From positions 1 through 64,000 of the forward strand of contig DATJJY010000091.1 in assembly GCA_035491895.1 (NCBI GenBank): a DNA stretch of 64,000 nt, given 5' to 3'. The stretch's first letter is position 1, and the number at the start of each line of letters is the position of its first letter. A program made the translations under genes and the position numbers. The notes beneath the pieces are model-generated. The model had not been told where the DNA came from. It was given only the letters and a program-made list of their open reading frames with translations, and searched no databases. Shown one piece after another: positions 52,602-60,733 of the stretch. The stretch is from DASTHG01 sp035491895. Lineage in GTDB: Bacteria > Gemmatimonadota > Gemmatimonadetes > Gemmatimonadales > GWC2-71-9.

Positions 52602-52982
52602 GTGAAGTCGGCGAAAGGGTTTACGCTCATCGAGCTACTCATCGTGGTGGTGATCATCGGGATCATTGCGTCGATCGCGATCCCGAAGTTCGCCAACACG
52701 AAGGACAAGGCGTACCTCGCCTCGATGAAGTCGGACTTGCGCAACCTCGCGACCGCCGAGGAGTCGTTCCTGTTCGACAGTCTGACCTATACGACGAACC
52801 TGGCGGCGATGAACGGGTGGGCGCCCTCGACCGGCGTGACGATCGTCGTCAACGCGGCCAGCGGGGGCGGCTGGTCCGCTACGGCGTCGCACGCTCAATC
52901 CACGCACAAGTGCTATCTCTTCTATGGCAATGCGTCGCCGGTAGGGACGGCGACCATCGAAGGCCGCATCAGCTGCAGCTAG
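52602..52982 (+). CDS. Type IV pilin-like protein
   Basis: 126 residues. Short class III leader MKSAKG, cleaved before Phe 7, then the hallmark FTLIELLIVVVIIGIIASIA with Glu at +5 and PKFANTKDKAYLASMKSDLR. Two Cys near the end (about 103 and 125) can form the D-loop disulfide. The GTG start has GGAGGGGG 7 nt upstream. It is a lone pilin: no pilB, pilQ or prepilin peptidase is nearby. TTCAGG-N8-CCTGAA (52560-52579) is a small dyad in the 65-bp gap after polA. Confidence 0.93.
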   Translation: MKSAKGFTLIELLIVVVIIGIIASIAIPKFANTKDKAYLASMKSDLRNLATAEESFLFDSLTYTTNLAAMNGWAPSTGVTIVVNAASGGGWSATASHAQSTHKCYLFYGNASPVGTATIEGRISCS

Positions 52983-53020
52983 ACGCGCCCTGGCAGGAAT
53001 TTTCGCGCCGCCGCGAGGGG

Positions 53021-53260
53021 ATGTGCTTCGCCCTCGACGGCGGCGTTTGGCTTCATCGCTGGCGCATCGGTGACGAGCCGATGGCGCACCTCGTGAGCGC
53101 CGACAAGGACCGGCTCCTGGCCGTCGGCCGGACGCTCGGTTTCTCGCCCGCCTGGTTGCAATACAAGCCCCTCAAGGATCCGCGGACCGGCGCGCGCGTC
53201 GAGGCGTGGCACTGGGACGTGCTCGGCTCCCGCCTCAAGCTGCTCGACCCGCCGCGCTAG
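53021..53260 (+). CDS. Small DUF4031-like protein
   Basis: 79 residues: HLVSADKDRLLAVGRTLGFS then PAWLQYK and a closing WHWDVLGSRLKLL follow the DUF4031 pattern (HLxAD...LHxFAxxxGLxxxWFQ...HYDV). ATG 53021 directly follows GAGGGG, a very close ribosome site. Its stop TAG shares the CTAG palindrome with the convergent transporter stop. Function of the family unknown. Confidence 0.72.
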   Translation: MCFALDGGVWLHRWRIGDEPMAHLVSADKDRLLAVGRTLGFSPAWLQYKPLKDPRTGARVEAWHWDVLGSRLKLLDPPR

Positions 53261-55515
53261 AGCTCGGCGCGCGGCGCGCGCACCCCCGGCCACCAGTTCC
53301 AGCGTCCGGCGATATGCATGATCGCCGGCACGAGGATCATGCGAATCAACGTCGCGTCGAGCAACACGGCGACCGCCAGGCCGAACCCCAGGAACTGCAC
53401 GGCCAGCACCCGCGCGAACGCGAAGGTGCCGAACACCAGGATCATAATCGCGGCCGCGAAGGTGATCGTGGACGCGGTCATCGAAAGTCCTTCCATCGTC
53501 GCGTGATCGTTGCGACCGGTCTTGTCGAACACTTCCTTCACGCGCGTCAACAAGAACACCTCGTAGTCCATCGACAGACCGAAGACCGTGGCGAACACGA
53601 GCACCGGGACGACGACGAAGATCGCCTCCGTCGGACCCTCCAGCCCGAAGATGCGGGCGCCGTAGCCGTGCTGAAACACGAGCACCGTGACGCCGAACGC
53701 CGCCCCCACGGAGAGGCAATTCAACAACACGGCTTTGAGCGGGACGAGCAGCGAACGAAAGGCGACGAGCAACATCAGCGCCGTCGTGCCGAGGACCAGC
53801 AGCACCACGGTGGGGAAGCGGGAGAGCAGATCGTCCTGCAGATCCACACTCGAAGCGGCGAATCCGCCGACCAGGATCCGGGCGCCGTCGAGGCCGCGCA
53901 CGCCATGGGCGGCGACCGCCCGCGCGTGGCGCGCGAGGGCCATCATTCCGGTGAGCGAGACGCTGTCCGCCGGGGCGAGGTCGATCAGTGTGGTACGATT
54001 GTCGTCGCTCAGATACGCATCGAAGAACTTGGGGTAGCGGGATCGCACGTCGGCGGGGTCGCTGTAGAAAATCGCCAGCTGAAACGACGAGATGACCGGC
54101 TTCAACGACGCGATGCCGCGAATTTCCTTGACGCGCGGGTCCCGGCGCAGCGAGTCGGTCAGCGCCTTGAGACCGAACAGCCAGGGCCCGCGCACCGCGG
54201 AGGCGCCCGGCGGCAGCTGCACCACGACGCGCGTCGGCAGAATCAGCCCGTTGGCGCCCATCGCGCGCAACATCGTGAGTCCCTGGGCCGATTCCGAGCC
54301 CGGCGGAAACCAGCTCAGGGCGGGCAGACCGATCTTGATCTGGGTCAGCGGCAGCATGAGCAGCGTCACGACGCCGAGGCCGAACGCGATTGCCCGCCAG
54401 GGCCGGTGGCCGAGCCAGCGCGCCCACCGCTCCCATCCGGTCGGTGCGTGAATCCGCGCCAGCGGCCGCGCGAGCCAGCGGGGCCGGTCGATGTCCCGCC
54501 CGAGCAGCGTGAGGACGGCCGGGAGAAACGTGGTCGCGAGGAGCACCGCCGTCGCCACCACGACGAGCCCTCCGATGCCGACCGAGCGGGTCTCGATGAG
54601 CGGCGTGGTGATGAGGGCGGCGAATCCGACCACGACGATGAGCCCCGATGTCATCACCGCCGAGCCGGCGGTACGGATCGTTCGGATGGCGGCGTCCACG
54701 GGAGACAGCCCGCGGTTCAGCTCCTCGCGAAAGCGCGTGACGATGAGCAGCGAGTAGTCGATGCCCACGCCGAGACCCACCATCGTCGTGATGTTGAGGA
54801 CGAACACCGACATCGTCCAGATGTGCGCCAGCTCGGTCAGCAGGCCGAGGGCGATGGTGATGGCGAGCAGCCCGACCATGATGGGGAGTGTCGCCGCGAC
54901 GAGGGCTCCGAATGCCAGGACCAGCACGATCAAGGTGAGGGGCAGCACCTGACGCTCGCCCGACGCCGTGTCCTCGGCGCTGATAGCACGCACGTCGTGG
55001 TCCAGGGCCGGAGTGCCCGTCACCTTCACGTCGAATCCAGCGGCGGCGGGGAGCCGGTGCAGCGCCGCCTGCAGGCCGGCGCGCAGATCGGGAATGAAGT
55101 CCTTGAGCTCTCCGGGGCGCTGACGCGCCAGCGCCGCCAGGAGGAACGTCGTATGGTGATCCGCGCTCTCGAAGGTCGATTCCGCCACCGAGCGCGTCGA
55201 CACCACCTGCCGGACGTACGGCTCGCGCTCGGCGGCGGCGCTGAGGGAATCGAGCACCAGGACGAAGCGTGCGTCCCGATTGCGCACCGGCCCGTGCACC
55301 ACGATCGCGACGTATTCGGCGAAGGGGCTGGGGAACGCCGAGTCGATGAGGTCCGACGCACGGGTGGACTCGGTAGGGCGCTCCGGGCCGCCACGCACGG
55401 CGAGGACCCGCTGGACGTGCGCCGCACGCGGCACCAGGAGCGCGGCGAGCGCCACCCATGACGCGATCACCACCCAGCGATACCGGATGAGCAGGCGGGC
55501 GGGAAGGGCGATCAC
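53257..55515 (-). CDS. MMPL/RND family membrane transporter
   Basis: 752 residues, about twelve transmembrane helices in two pseudo-repeats, each a helix, a large extracytoplasmic domain and five helices. Repeat 1 has VLNITTMVGLGVGIDYSLLI and repeat 2 VFATVFGLSMDYEVFLLTRV, the conserved GxDY and SxDYE proton-relay segments of MMPL proteins. RFREELNRGLSPVDAAIRTI and NDHATMEGLSMTASTI are family linkers. Probably exports lipids or hydrophobic compounds using proton force. GTG start; minus-strand TAGCTTTG at 55571-55564 is a likely -10 element. Confidence 0.93.
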   Translation of the reverse strand: MIALPARLLIRYRWVVIASWVALAALLVPRAAHVQRVLAVRGGPERPTESTRASDLIDSAFPSPFAEYVAIVVHGPVRNRDARFVLVLDSLSAAAEREPYVRQVVSTRSVAESTFESADHHTTFLLAALARQRPGELKDFIPDLRAGLQAALHRLPAAAGFDVKVTGTPALDHDVRAISAEDTASGERQVLPLTLIVLVLAFGALVAATLPIMVGLLAITIALGLLTELAHIWTMSVFVLNITTMVGLGVGIDYSLLIVTRFREELNRGLSPVDAAIRTIRTAGSAVMTSGLIVVVGFAALITTPLIETRSVGIGGLVVVATAVLLATTFLPAVLTLLGRDIDRPRWLARPLARIHAPTGWERWARWLGHRPWRAIAFGLGVVTLLMLPLTQIKIGLPALSWFPPGSESAQGLTMLRAMGANGLILPTRVVVQLPPGASAVRGPWLFGLKALTDSLRRDPRVKEIRGIASLKPVISSFQLAIFYSDPADVRSRYPKFFDAYLSDDNRTTLIDLAPADSVSLTGMMALARHARAVAAHGVRGLDGARILVGGFAASSVDLQDDLLSRFPTVVLLVLGTTALMLLVAFRSLLVPLKAVLLNCLSVGAAFGVTVLVFQHGYGARIFGLEGPTEAIFVVVPVLVFATVFGLSMDYEVFLLTRVKEVFDKTGRNDHATMEGLSMTASTITFAAAIMILVFGTFAFARVLAVQFLGFGLAVAVLLDATLIRMILVPAIMHIAGRWNWWPGVRAPRAEL

Positions 55516-55606
55516 TCAGCGTCCAACCATAAGCAGGCCACAATCATAGGCCGCGGGTAAGGGCAAAGCTAGCGGCGCTGCTCGGCCGTTTGACATATTG
55601 CCATCC

Positions 55607-56404
55607 ATGGACGATCGACAACGCTCGGGGCTCATCGGCATCGTGATCGTGGTGTTGGTGCTGGCAGTCGGCTGGGATGCCGTCGGCAGGCTGCGGCCGC
55701 GCTCCACGCCACCTCCCGCGCCCGCTCACATCGACAGCGCGCCACAGGAGTCGCCGCCGTCACCGACGCGCAGCACCGTCGGAACCGGAATGCCGAGCGC
55801 GGACTCGTCGGGGCTCGGGTACCTGGACCTCGCCGCCCGCGCGGACATCCGCCGCCGCATCCGGGACAGCTATCCGCTGACGTATCTGCAGAACGTCGTC
55901 GGCGAGTCGAGCGATTCGATGCTGCATCGCTGGGACGACCGCGTCGTCCGCCCGGTGCGGGTCTACATCGCCAGCGACACGATCGCGAATTTCCGGCCGA
56001 CGTTTCCCGATGCTATTCGCGCGGCATTCGGTCGCTGGGGGGAGGTCGGGCTGCCGGTGCGTTTCGATCTCACCGCCGACTCGAGCAGCGCCGAAGTGCA
56101 CTTTGAGTGGCGCGTCATGTTTCCGATCGATCGCACGGGAGAAACCGATCTCGAATGGGACCGCGAGGGTCAGCTGCAGACTGCGGTCGTGACGATCTCC
56201 ACGTTCGATCCGCACGGCCGGCCGCTCGGGCCCGACGACGTGCGGGTCGTGGCCCTGCACGAGATCGGCCACTTGATCGGGCTCGATCACTCACCCGATT
56301 CGACCGACCTCATGTTCGCCAAGGCGGTCGTTCGCGACCTCTCACAGCGCGACGTCCGCACCGCCCAGCTGCTCTATCAGCTCTCGCCGGGGAGTCTGCG
56401 CTAA
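55607..56404 (+). CDS. Matrixin-type (M10A) zinc metalloprotease, membrane-anchored
   Basis: 265 residues with one N-terminal hydrophobic helix (LIGIVIVVLVLAVGWDAVG), probably an uncleaved anchor, and a Pro/Ser-rich linker. The catalytic domain has HEIGHLIGLDHS, with zinc ligands His 218, 222 and 228 and Glu 219, followed by the Met-turn in STDLMFAKAV. Calcium or structural-zinc sites are not obvious. ATG 55607 is used; a CATATT element 7 nt before it may be a -10. Substrate unknown. Confidence 0.88.
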   Translation: MDDRQRSGLIGIVIVVLVLAVGWDAVGRLRPRSTPPPAPAHIDSAPQESPPSPTRSTVGTGMPSADSSGLGYLDLAARADIRRRIRDSYPLTYLQNVVGESSDSMLHRWDDRVVRPVRVYIASDTIANFRPTFPDAIRAAFGRWGEVGLPVRFDLTADSSSAEVHFEWRVMFPIDRTGETDLEWDREGQLQTAVVTISTFDPHGRPLGPDDVRVVALHEIGHLIGLDHSPDSTDLMFAKAVVRDLSQRDVRTAQLLYQLSPGSLR

Positions 56405-56415
56405 CCCCGCGACGT

Positions 56416-57519
56416 ATGCCGCACCGCTCGATCGTTTCGTTGCTCCCGCACGCCGCGCCCGACGGGGGCGCCGCGAGTCTCGCCCAGCAGCTCGACACGC
56501 GCGTGCGTCCGGGGGAGCTGGTGGAGCCCGCGGCGGCGGGAGCGGTGCGTTGCTTCGCTTGCGGTCACCGCTGTCTCGTGAAGCCGGGGCGGCGGGGCAT
56601 CTGCAAAGTCCGTTTCAACCGCGACGGGACGTTGTACGTTCCGGCCGGCTACGTCGCGGCCCTGCAATGCGACCCGACGGAGAAGAAGCCGTTCTTCCAC
56701 TGCCTCCCGGGGAGCGACACGCTCACCTTCGGGATGCTGGGGTGTGATTTCCACTGCGGTTACTGCCAGAACTGGCTGACGTCCCAGGCACTGCGCGATC
56801 AGTCGGCGGGCGTGCAGCCGACCGATCTGACCGCCGACGAGCTGGTCCGAATGGCGCGGCACCGGGGGGCCAAGATGGTGGGCTCGTCGTACAACGAGCC
56901 CCTGATCACCGCGGAGTGGGCGGTCGAGGTGTTCCGCGCGGCGCGGGGAGCCGGCCTGCGTACCGCATTCGTTTCGAACGGCAATTGCACCCCGCAGGTG
57001 CTCGACTACATCCGACCCTGGACGGACTGCTACAAGATCGATCTCAAGGCGATGGACGATCGTCGCTATCGCGAGCTCGGCGGCGTATTGCAGCACGTCC
57101 TCGACGCGATCCGGCTCGTCTACGAGCGCCGTTTCTGGCTCGAGATCGTGACGCTCGTCGTGCCGGGGTTCAACGACGACGAGGGCCAGCTCGGGCGTGC
57201 CGCCGAGTTCATCGCCTCGGTCTCGCCCGAGATCCCGTGGCACGTCACCGCGTTCCACCAGGATTACAAGATGACGGAGCCCGACAACACGCCGGCCAAG
57301 ACGCTCGTGCGCGCGTGCGAAATCGGCGCCCAGGCCGGACTGCGCTTCGTGTACGCCGGCAACCTCCCGGGCCGCGTGGGGCGCTGGGAGCACACCTGGT
57401 GCCCCGATTGCGGGGAGCGGCTGATCGAGCGCTCGGGGTACGTGATTCGTGATCAGCGCGTCGGCGCGGACGGCGGCTGTCCGACCTGCGGGCGTCGCAT
57501 CCCAGGGATCTGGTGCTAG
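56416..57519 (+). CDS. amrS: AmmeMemoRadiSam-system radical SAM enzyme
   Basis: 367 residues. Radical SAM cluster C110-DFH-C114-GY-C117 lies in MLGCDFHCGYCQNW; family marks are SSYNEPLITAEWAVEV, FVSNGNCTPQVLDYI, WTDCYKIDLKAMDD and VPGFNDDEGQL. An extra N-terminal Cys group (CFACGHRCLVKPGRRGIC) and C-terminal zinc-knuckle-like pairs (CPDCG; CPTCG) flank the barrel. The AmmeMemoRadiSam set has a radical SAM, an AMMECR1 and a Memo protein; the latter two are absent here. It overlaps the next gene by 7 nt. Confidence 0.9.
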   Translation: MPHRSIVSLLPHAAPDGGAASLAQQLDTRVRPGELVEPAAAGAVRCFACGHRCLVKPGRRGICKVRFNRDGTLYVPAGYVAALQCDPTEKKPFFHCLPGSDTLTFGMLGCDFHCGYCQNWLTSQALRDQSAGVQPTDLTADELVRMARHRGAKMVGSSYNEPLITAEWAVEVFRAARGAGLRTAFVSNGNCTPQVLDYIRPWTDCYKIDLKAMDDRRYRELGGVLQHVLDAIRLVYERRFWLEIVTLVVPGFNDDEGQLGRAAEFIASVSPEIPWHVTAFHQDYKMTEPDNTPAKTLVRACEIGAQAGLRFVYAGNLPGRVGRWEHTWCPDCGERLIERSGYVIRDQRVGADGGCPTCGRRIPGIWC

Positions 57520-58658
57520 GGGCACTGTTCCAGGCGGCGGTCGCCGCGGCGGGGGCGGCGCGGTTCGACGCGGCGACCTTCGACCCGGTGGTACTCGACG
57601 GGATGAGGGCCGGCGCCTATCCGGGTGCCGCGCTCGCCATCGGGACCGCCGATTCGATTCTCTACCTCAAGGGCTACGGGCGGCTGACCTGGTCCTCCTC
57701 CAGTCCGGCGGTCGATCCCGAGCGCACGCTGTACGATCTCGCGTCCATGACCAAGGTGGTCGCGACCACCTCCGCGTTGATGGTACTCGTCGATCGCGGG
57801 CGCGTGCGGCTCGACGCGCCGGTCGCGACCTACGTACCCGAGTTCAACGGCCCTGGAACGAATCCCATCACCGTGCGGCAGCTGCTGACGCATACGTCGG
57901 GACTGCGTGCCGATCTGACGGTCGATACGATTCGAGGCGCCAAGGACGCCGCGGCGCTGCTGCGCGTGGTGTACGCCGAGACGCCGCGGATCGCCGTCGG
58001 CACCCGCGTCGTCTACAGCGACGTCAATGCGGTGCTCCTGGGCGAACTCGTGCGGCGCGCGAGCGGGGCGCCGCTCGACAGCTTCGCGACGCGGGAGATT
58101 TTCGCGCCGCTCGGGATGACCGAGACCGGATTCCACCCCCCGCGCGCGGTGCTCTCGCGGACGGCCCCGACGGGGGTGTGGCGCGGGCATCCGGTCGCCG
58201 GCGTGGTCAACGACCCCACAGCCGCGAAGCTCGGCGGAATGTCAGGGAACGCCGGCGTCTTCAGCACCGTGCAGGATGTCGCGCGCTTCGCACAATTCAT
58301 GCTGAAGCGCGGCGTGAGCGCGAGCGGGTCGCGGATCGTGCGCGCGGCGACGGTGGACACGTTCATCACGCGGGCGGCGTGGTTCGGGGGCAAGAGCGAG
58401 GCGCGGGCGCTGGGGTGGCAGGCGGTACCCACGGGGGAGGAAGTGAGCAGCGCCGGTACACGCTTTGGGGTACACAGCTTCGGACACACGGGATGGACCG
58501 GAACGTCGTTGTGGATCGATCCCGACCGTGGCGTCTTCGTGGTGCTGCTCACGAATCGCGCCTTTCAGCCGCGCGCGCGCAAGCCGTTCACGACACTGAA
58601 GCGGGTGCGCGGGCGCCTGGCGGATCTCGCGGCGCAGGCGAGCGATGTACGCCGCTGA
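57513..58658 (+). CDS. Beta-lactamase-fold serine hydrolase (class C / esterase-like)
   Basis: 381 residues. Catalytic motifs of the penicillin-binding-protein fold: S78-M-T-K81, Y168-S-D170 in place of YxN, and H325-T-G. YPGAALAIG, ITVRQLLTHTSGL and IFAPLGMTETGF are typical of the esterase/D-peptidase branch. The hydrophobic start may be a poor signal peptide. Natural substrate could be a D-amino-acid peptide or ester; resistance function is not indicated. GTG start overlaps amrS by 7 nt, and its end overlaps the DCC gene by 14 nt. Confidence 0.88.
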   Translation: MLGALFQAAVAAAGAARFDAATFDPVVLDGMRAGAYPGAALAIGTADSILYLKGYGRLTWSSSSPAVDPERTLYDLASMTKVVATTSALMVLVDRGRVRLDAPVATYVPEFNGPGTNPITVRQLLTHTSGLRADLTVDTIRGAKDAAALLRVVYAETPRIAVGTRVVYSDVNAVLLGELVRRASGAPLDSFATREIFAPLGMTETGFHPPRAVLSRTAPTGVWRGHPVAGVVNDPTAAKLGGMSGNAGVFSTVQDVARFAQFMLKRGVSASGSRIVRAATVDTFITRAAWFGGKSEARALGWQAVPTGEEVSSAGTRFGVHSFGHTGWTGTSLWIDPDRGVFVVLLTNRAFQPRARKPFTTLKRVRGRLADLAAQASDVRR

Positions 58659-59031
58659 AGCGCGGCTGCCCACGCTGATCTACGACGGCGAATGCGGCTT
58701 CTGCCGCCAGGCGGTCGAGCGGCTGCGGCGCTGGGACCGGGAACACCGCTTGCGCTACGTGCCGTTTCAGGACGAGAGCGAGGTGGCCCGCTTCGGGATC
58801 GCGTTGCCGGCCCTCGCCGCGGCGATGCATCTGGTGCTGCCCGACGGCCGTGTCTACGCGGGCGCCGACGCGGTACCGGAGCTCGGTAAGCTGCTGCCGG
58901 GGAAGCGCTGGTGGGCGTGGGGATTCGCCGTCCCGGGCGTACGGCATGTGGCGCGGCGGGTCTATCGTCGCATTGCCGAGCGGCGCCGCTGCGCCGTGCG
59001 GGGGCTCCCGGCCCAGAGCCGGGCGCCATAG
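58645..59031 (+). CDS. DCC-family thiol-disulfide oxidoreductase-like protein
   Basis: 128 residues (DUF393). The hallmark is LIYDGECGFCRQAVERLRRWD with C17-GF-C20, then RYVPFQDE and the middle HLVLPDGRVYAGADAVPELG. Thioredoxin-like fold expected; redox role unproven for the family. Starts inside the end of the preceding hydrolase gene. Confidence 0.88.
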   Translation: MYAAEARLPTLIYDGECGFCRQAVERLRRWDREHRLRYVPFQDESEVARFGIALPALAAAMHLVLPDGRVYAGADAVPELGKLLPGKRWWAWGFAVPGVRHVARRVYRRIAERRRCAVRGLPAQSRAP

Positions 59032-59052
59032 GTTGCCGATGAAGGAGGGGGA

Positions 59053-59361
59053 GTGACGACGGAAGCGACACTGTCGGACGCGGTGTGGACGGCCCTGCGG
59101 GGCGTCAAGGATCCGGAGCTGAACCTCAACATCATCGATCTCGGATTGGTCTACGAGGTGGAGGTGGAGGACGGCAACGTGCACATCCGCATGACCCTCA
59201 CCTCACCCGGGTGTCCCGCCGGCCCCGAGATCATGAACGACATCCACAAGACGCTGCGGCCGATGGACGGCGTGAAGGACGTGGATATCGAGATCGTGTG
59301 GGAGCCGTACTGGACGCCGGAGAAGATCGAGCCGAAGATCCGGGCGATGCTCGGCTTCTAG
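59053..59361 (+). CDS. DUF59/MIP18-family iron-sulfur assembly factor
   Basis: 102 residues: GVKDPELNLNIIDLGLVYEV, then MTLTSPGCPAGPEIMNDIHK with the conserved Cys (about 56), and VWEPYWTPEKIEPKIRAMLG. This is the SufT/PaaD-like layout that helps mature Fe-S proteins. It may serve nearby Fe-S enzymes (AmrS, ferredoxin, Rieske oxygenase), though no suf or isc gene is present. GTG start with AGGGGGA about 5 nt upstream. Confidence 0.92.
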   Translation: MTTEATLSDAVWTALRGVKDPELNLNIIDLGLVYEVEVEDGNVHIRMTLTSPGCPAGPEIMNDIHKTLRPMDGVKDVDIEIVWEPYWTPEKIEPKIRAMLGF

Positions 59362-59364
59362 CCG

Positions 59365-60489
59365 TTAGAGCGCCGCGAGCAGCGCGGCACCCAGCGCCTC
59401 CACCTGCCACTTCCGGACGTCATCCAGCCGGGCGAGCGCCGCCAGATCCGCGGGGCGTTGCCGGGCGATCGCCTCGAGCGTCGACTTGCCACACAACACA
59501 CCGGGATCGATCCCGAGCTCGAGCGCCCGGGCGTTGCGCGCCGTCTTGAGGCGCTCGACGCGTGTGTCGAGCTCGGGGTCGTGCGGGGCGCGGGGGCCGC
59601 GCTCCCGGGTGGGGAGGTCTCGATCGGCGAGGGCGAGCGCGCGTCCCACTGCCGCCACGAGCGGGGCGCCGTGGCGCCGCGCCAGGCTCGCGGGCAGCTC
59701 GCGGATCGGGCCGAGATCCGCGAGGGAATGAGGCAACGCCCGGCTGACGGCGAGGAGTGCCTCGTTGCCGATGATGCGGAACAGCGCCGTGTCGCGTTCG
59801 GCGGCGACTCCGGCCCGCCAGGCAACGAGCTCCCGCAGGGCGGCGAGCGATCGCGGCGTGAGAGCCTTGGCGCCCTTGATGCGCTGGAACGCCTGACCGT
59901 CGTCCGCCGGCCCCGTCCAGCGCAGGTCCTCGAGATAATGAAACTCCTCCTCGGCCCAGGCGAGGCGGCCCAGGGCGGTGAGCCGTTCGGCGATCGCGTC
60001 CCGCAGGCGCGGCAGGTGCCGCGTATCGTCGGCGGCGTACGCGAGCATGGCCGGTGTGAGGGGGCGCTGCGACCAGTCGGCGCGCTGATGCGCCTTGGTG
60101 AGCCGAACGCCGACGTACTTCTCAAGCAGGGCGGCCAGACCGATCGCGGGCTCGCCCGCCAGCTGAGCGGCGATGCGCGTGTCGAAGAGGTGCCGCGCCC
60201 GGAACGCGTAGTCGCGGTCGAGGGTGCGCAAGTCGTAATCCGCGTCGTGGAAGACCTTCTCGACGTTCGCGTCGGCGAGCAACGACCCGAGCGGCGCAAA
60301 GTCGGCGAGCGCGAGAGGGTCGATGACGGCGGTCGTGCGCCGGGTGGACAGCTGGACCAGGTACACCCGGTCCTTGTAGCGATGGAAGCTCGCCGCTTCG
60401 GTGTCGGCTGCGACCAGCGGCTCGGCGCGGGCGGCGGCGATCACCTCCGCGAGCGCCGCCGCCGTGTCGACGTAGCGAAAATCACTCAC
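59365..60489 (-). CDS. rnd: Ribonuclease D
   Basis: 374 residues. DEDDy exonuclease: D29-T-E31 in AADTEAASFHRYKD, VFHDADYDLRTLDRDY, and the third motif MLAYAADDTRHLPRL with Tyr and Asp. One clear HRDC domain (about 220-290, LTPRSLAALRELVAWRAGVA) and a second, weaker one near the end. It trims 3' ends of tRNA and other stable RNAs. The GTG start overlaps the stop of a small upstream gene by GTGA; its stop is 3 nt from the convergent DUF59 stop. Confidence 0.94.
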   Translation of the reverse strand: MSDFRYVDTAAALAEVIAAARAEPLVAADTEAASFHRYKDRVYLVQLSTRRTTAVIDPLALADFAPLGSLLADANVEKVFHDADYDLRTLDRDYAFRARHLFDTRIAAQLAGEPAIGLAALLEKYVGVRLTKAHQRADWSQRPLTPAMLAYAADDTRHLPRLRDAIAERLTALGRLAWAEEEFHYLEDLRWTGPADDGQAFQRIKGAKALTPRSLAALRELVAWRAGVAAERDTALFRIIGNEALLAVSRALPHSLADLGPIRELPASLARRHGAPLVAAVGRALALADRDLPTRERGPRAPHDPELDTRVERLKTARNARALELGIDPGVLCGKSTLEAIARQRPADLAALARLDDVRKWQVEALGAALLAAL

Positions 60490-60659
60490 TCGGTGGGTTT
60501 ACCGACCAGCTCGAGGCCGGACGCGATCTCCTCCAACGCTTTCGCCAGGACCTTGTAGAACTCGGGGTCGGCCGGCTGGGGTGCGCCCCCCAGCGGATCG
60601 CCGGCGCACTTGCGGGCGGCTCGGGCGGCATGCCGGATGTACTCGGTGGGAACTCGCAT
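60486..60659 (-). CDS. Small helical protein coupled to RNase D
   Basis: 57 residues starting MRVPTEYIRHAARAARKCAG and ending EEIASGLELVGKPTE; mostly charged helix. Real-gene evidence is a good ribosome site (AAGGTGAGCA before the ATG) and a GTGA overlap with rnd. No family recognised. It could be translated mainly to couple or regulate rnd, or act as a small partner. Confidence 0.7.
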   Translation of the reverse strand: MRVPTEYIRHAARAARKCAGDPLGGAPQPADPEFYKVLAKALEEIASGLELVGKPTE

Positions 60660-60721
60660 TGCTCACCTTCGCGGATAGGAAGATGGCCGAAACATAGTCG
60701 CCCGCCCGGGGTGGGGGAGGC

Positions 60722-60727
60722 TAAGTT
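60722..60727 (+). promoter_or_regulatory. -10-like TAAGTT, leaderless hydrolase gene
   Basis: TAAGTT followed by CG lies 6 nt before the ATG at 60734, the same geometry as at holA and the macrodomain gene. No Shine-Dalgarno sequence or clear -35 is visible. Confidence 0.45.
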
Positions 60728-60733
60728 CGGCCC

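Noticed and set aside
52979..55543. 854-codon second frame on the same strand as the MMPL transporter
   Set aside because: Shadow of the transporter; lacks hydrophobic helices and any family motif.
57513..58658. Antibiotic-resistance beta-lactamase
   Set aside because: SMTK, YSD and HTG fit the wider esterase/D-peptidase family, and nothing in context suggests a resistance role.
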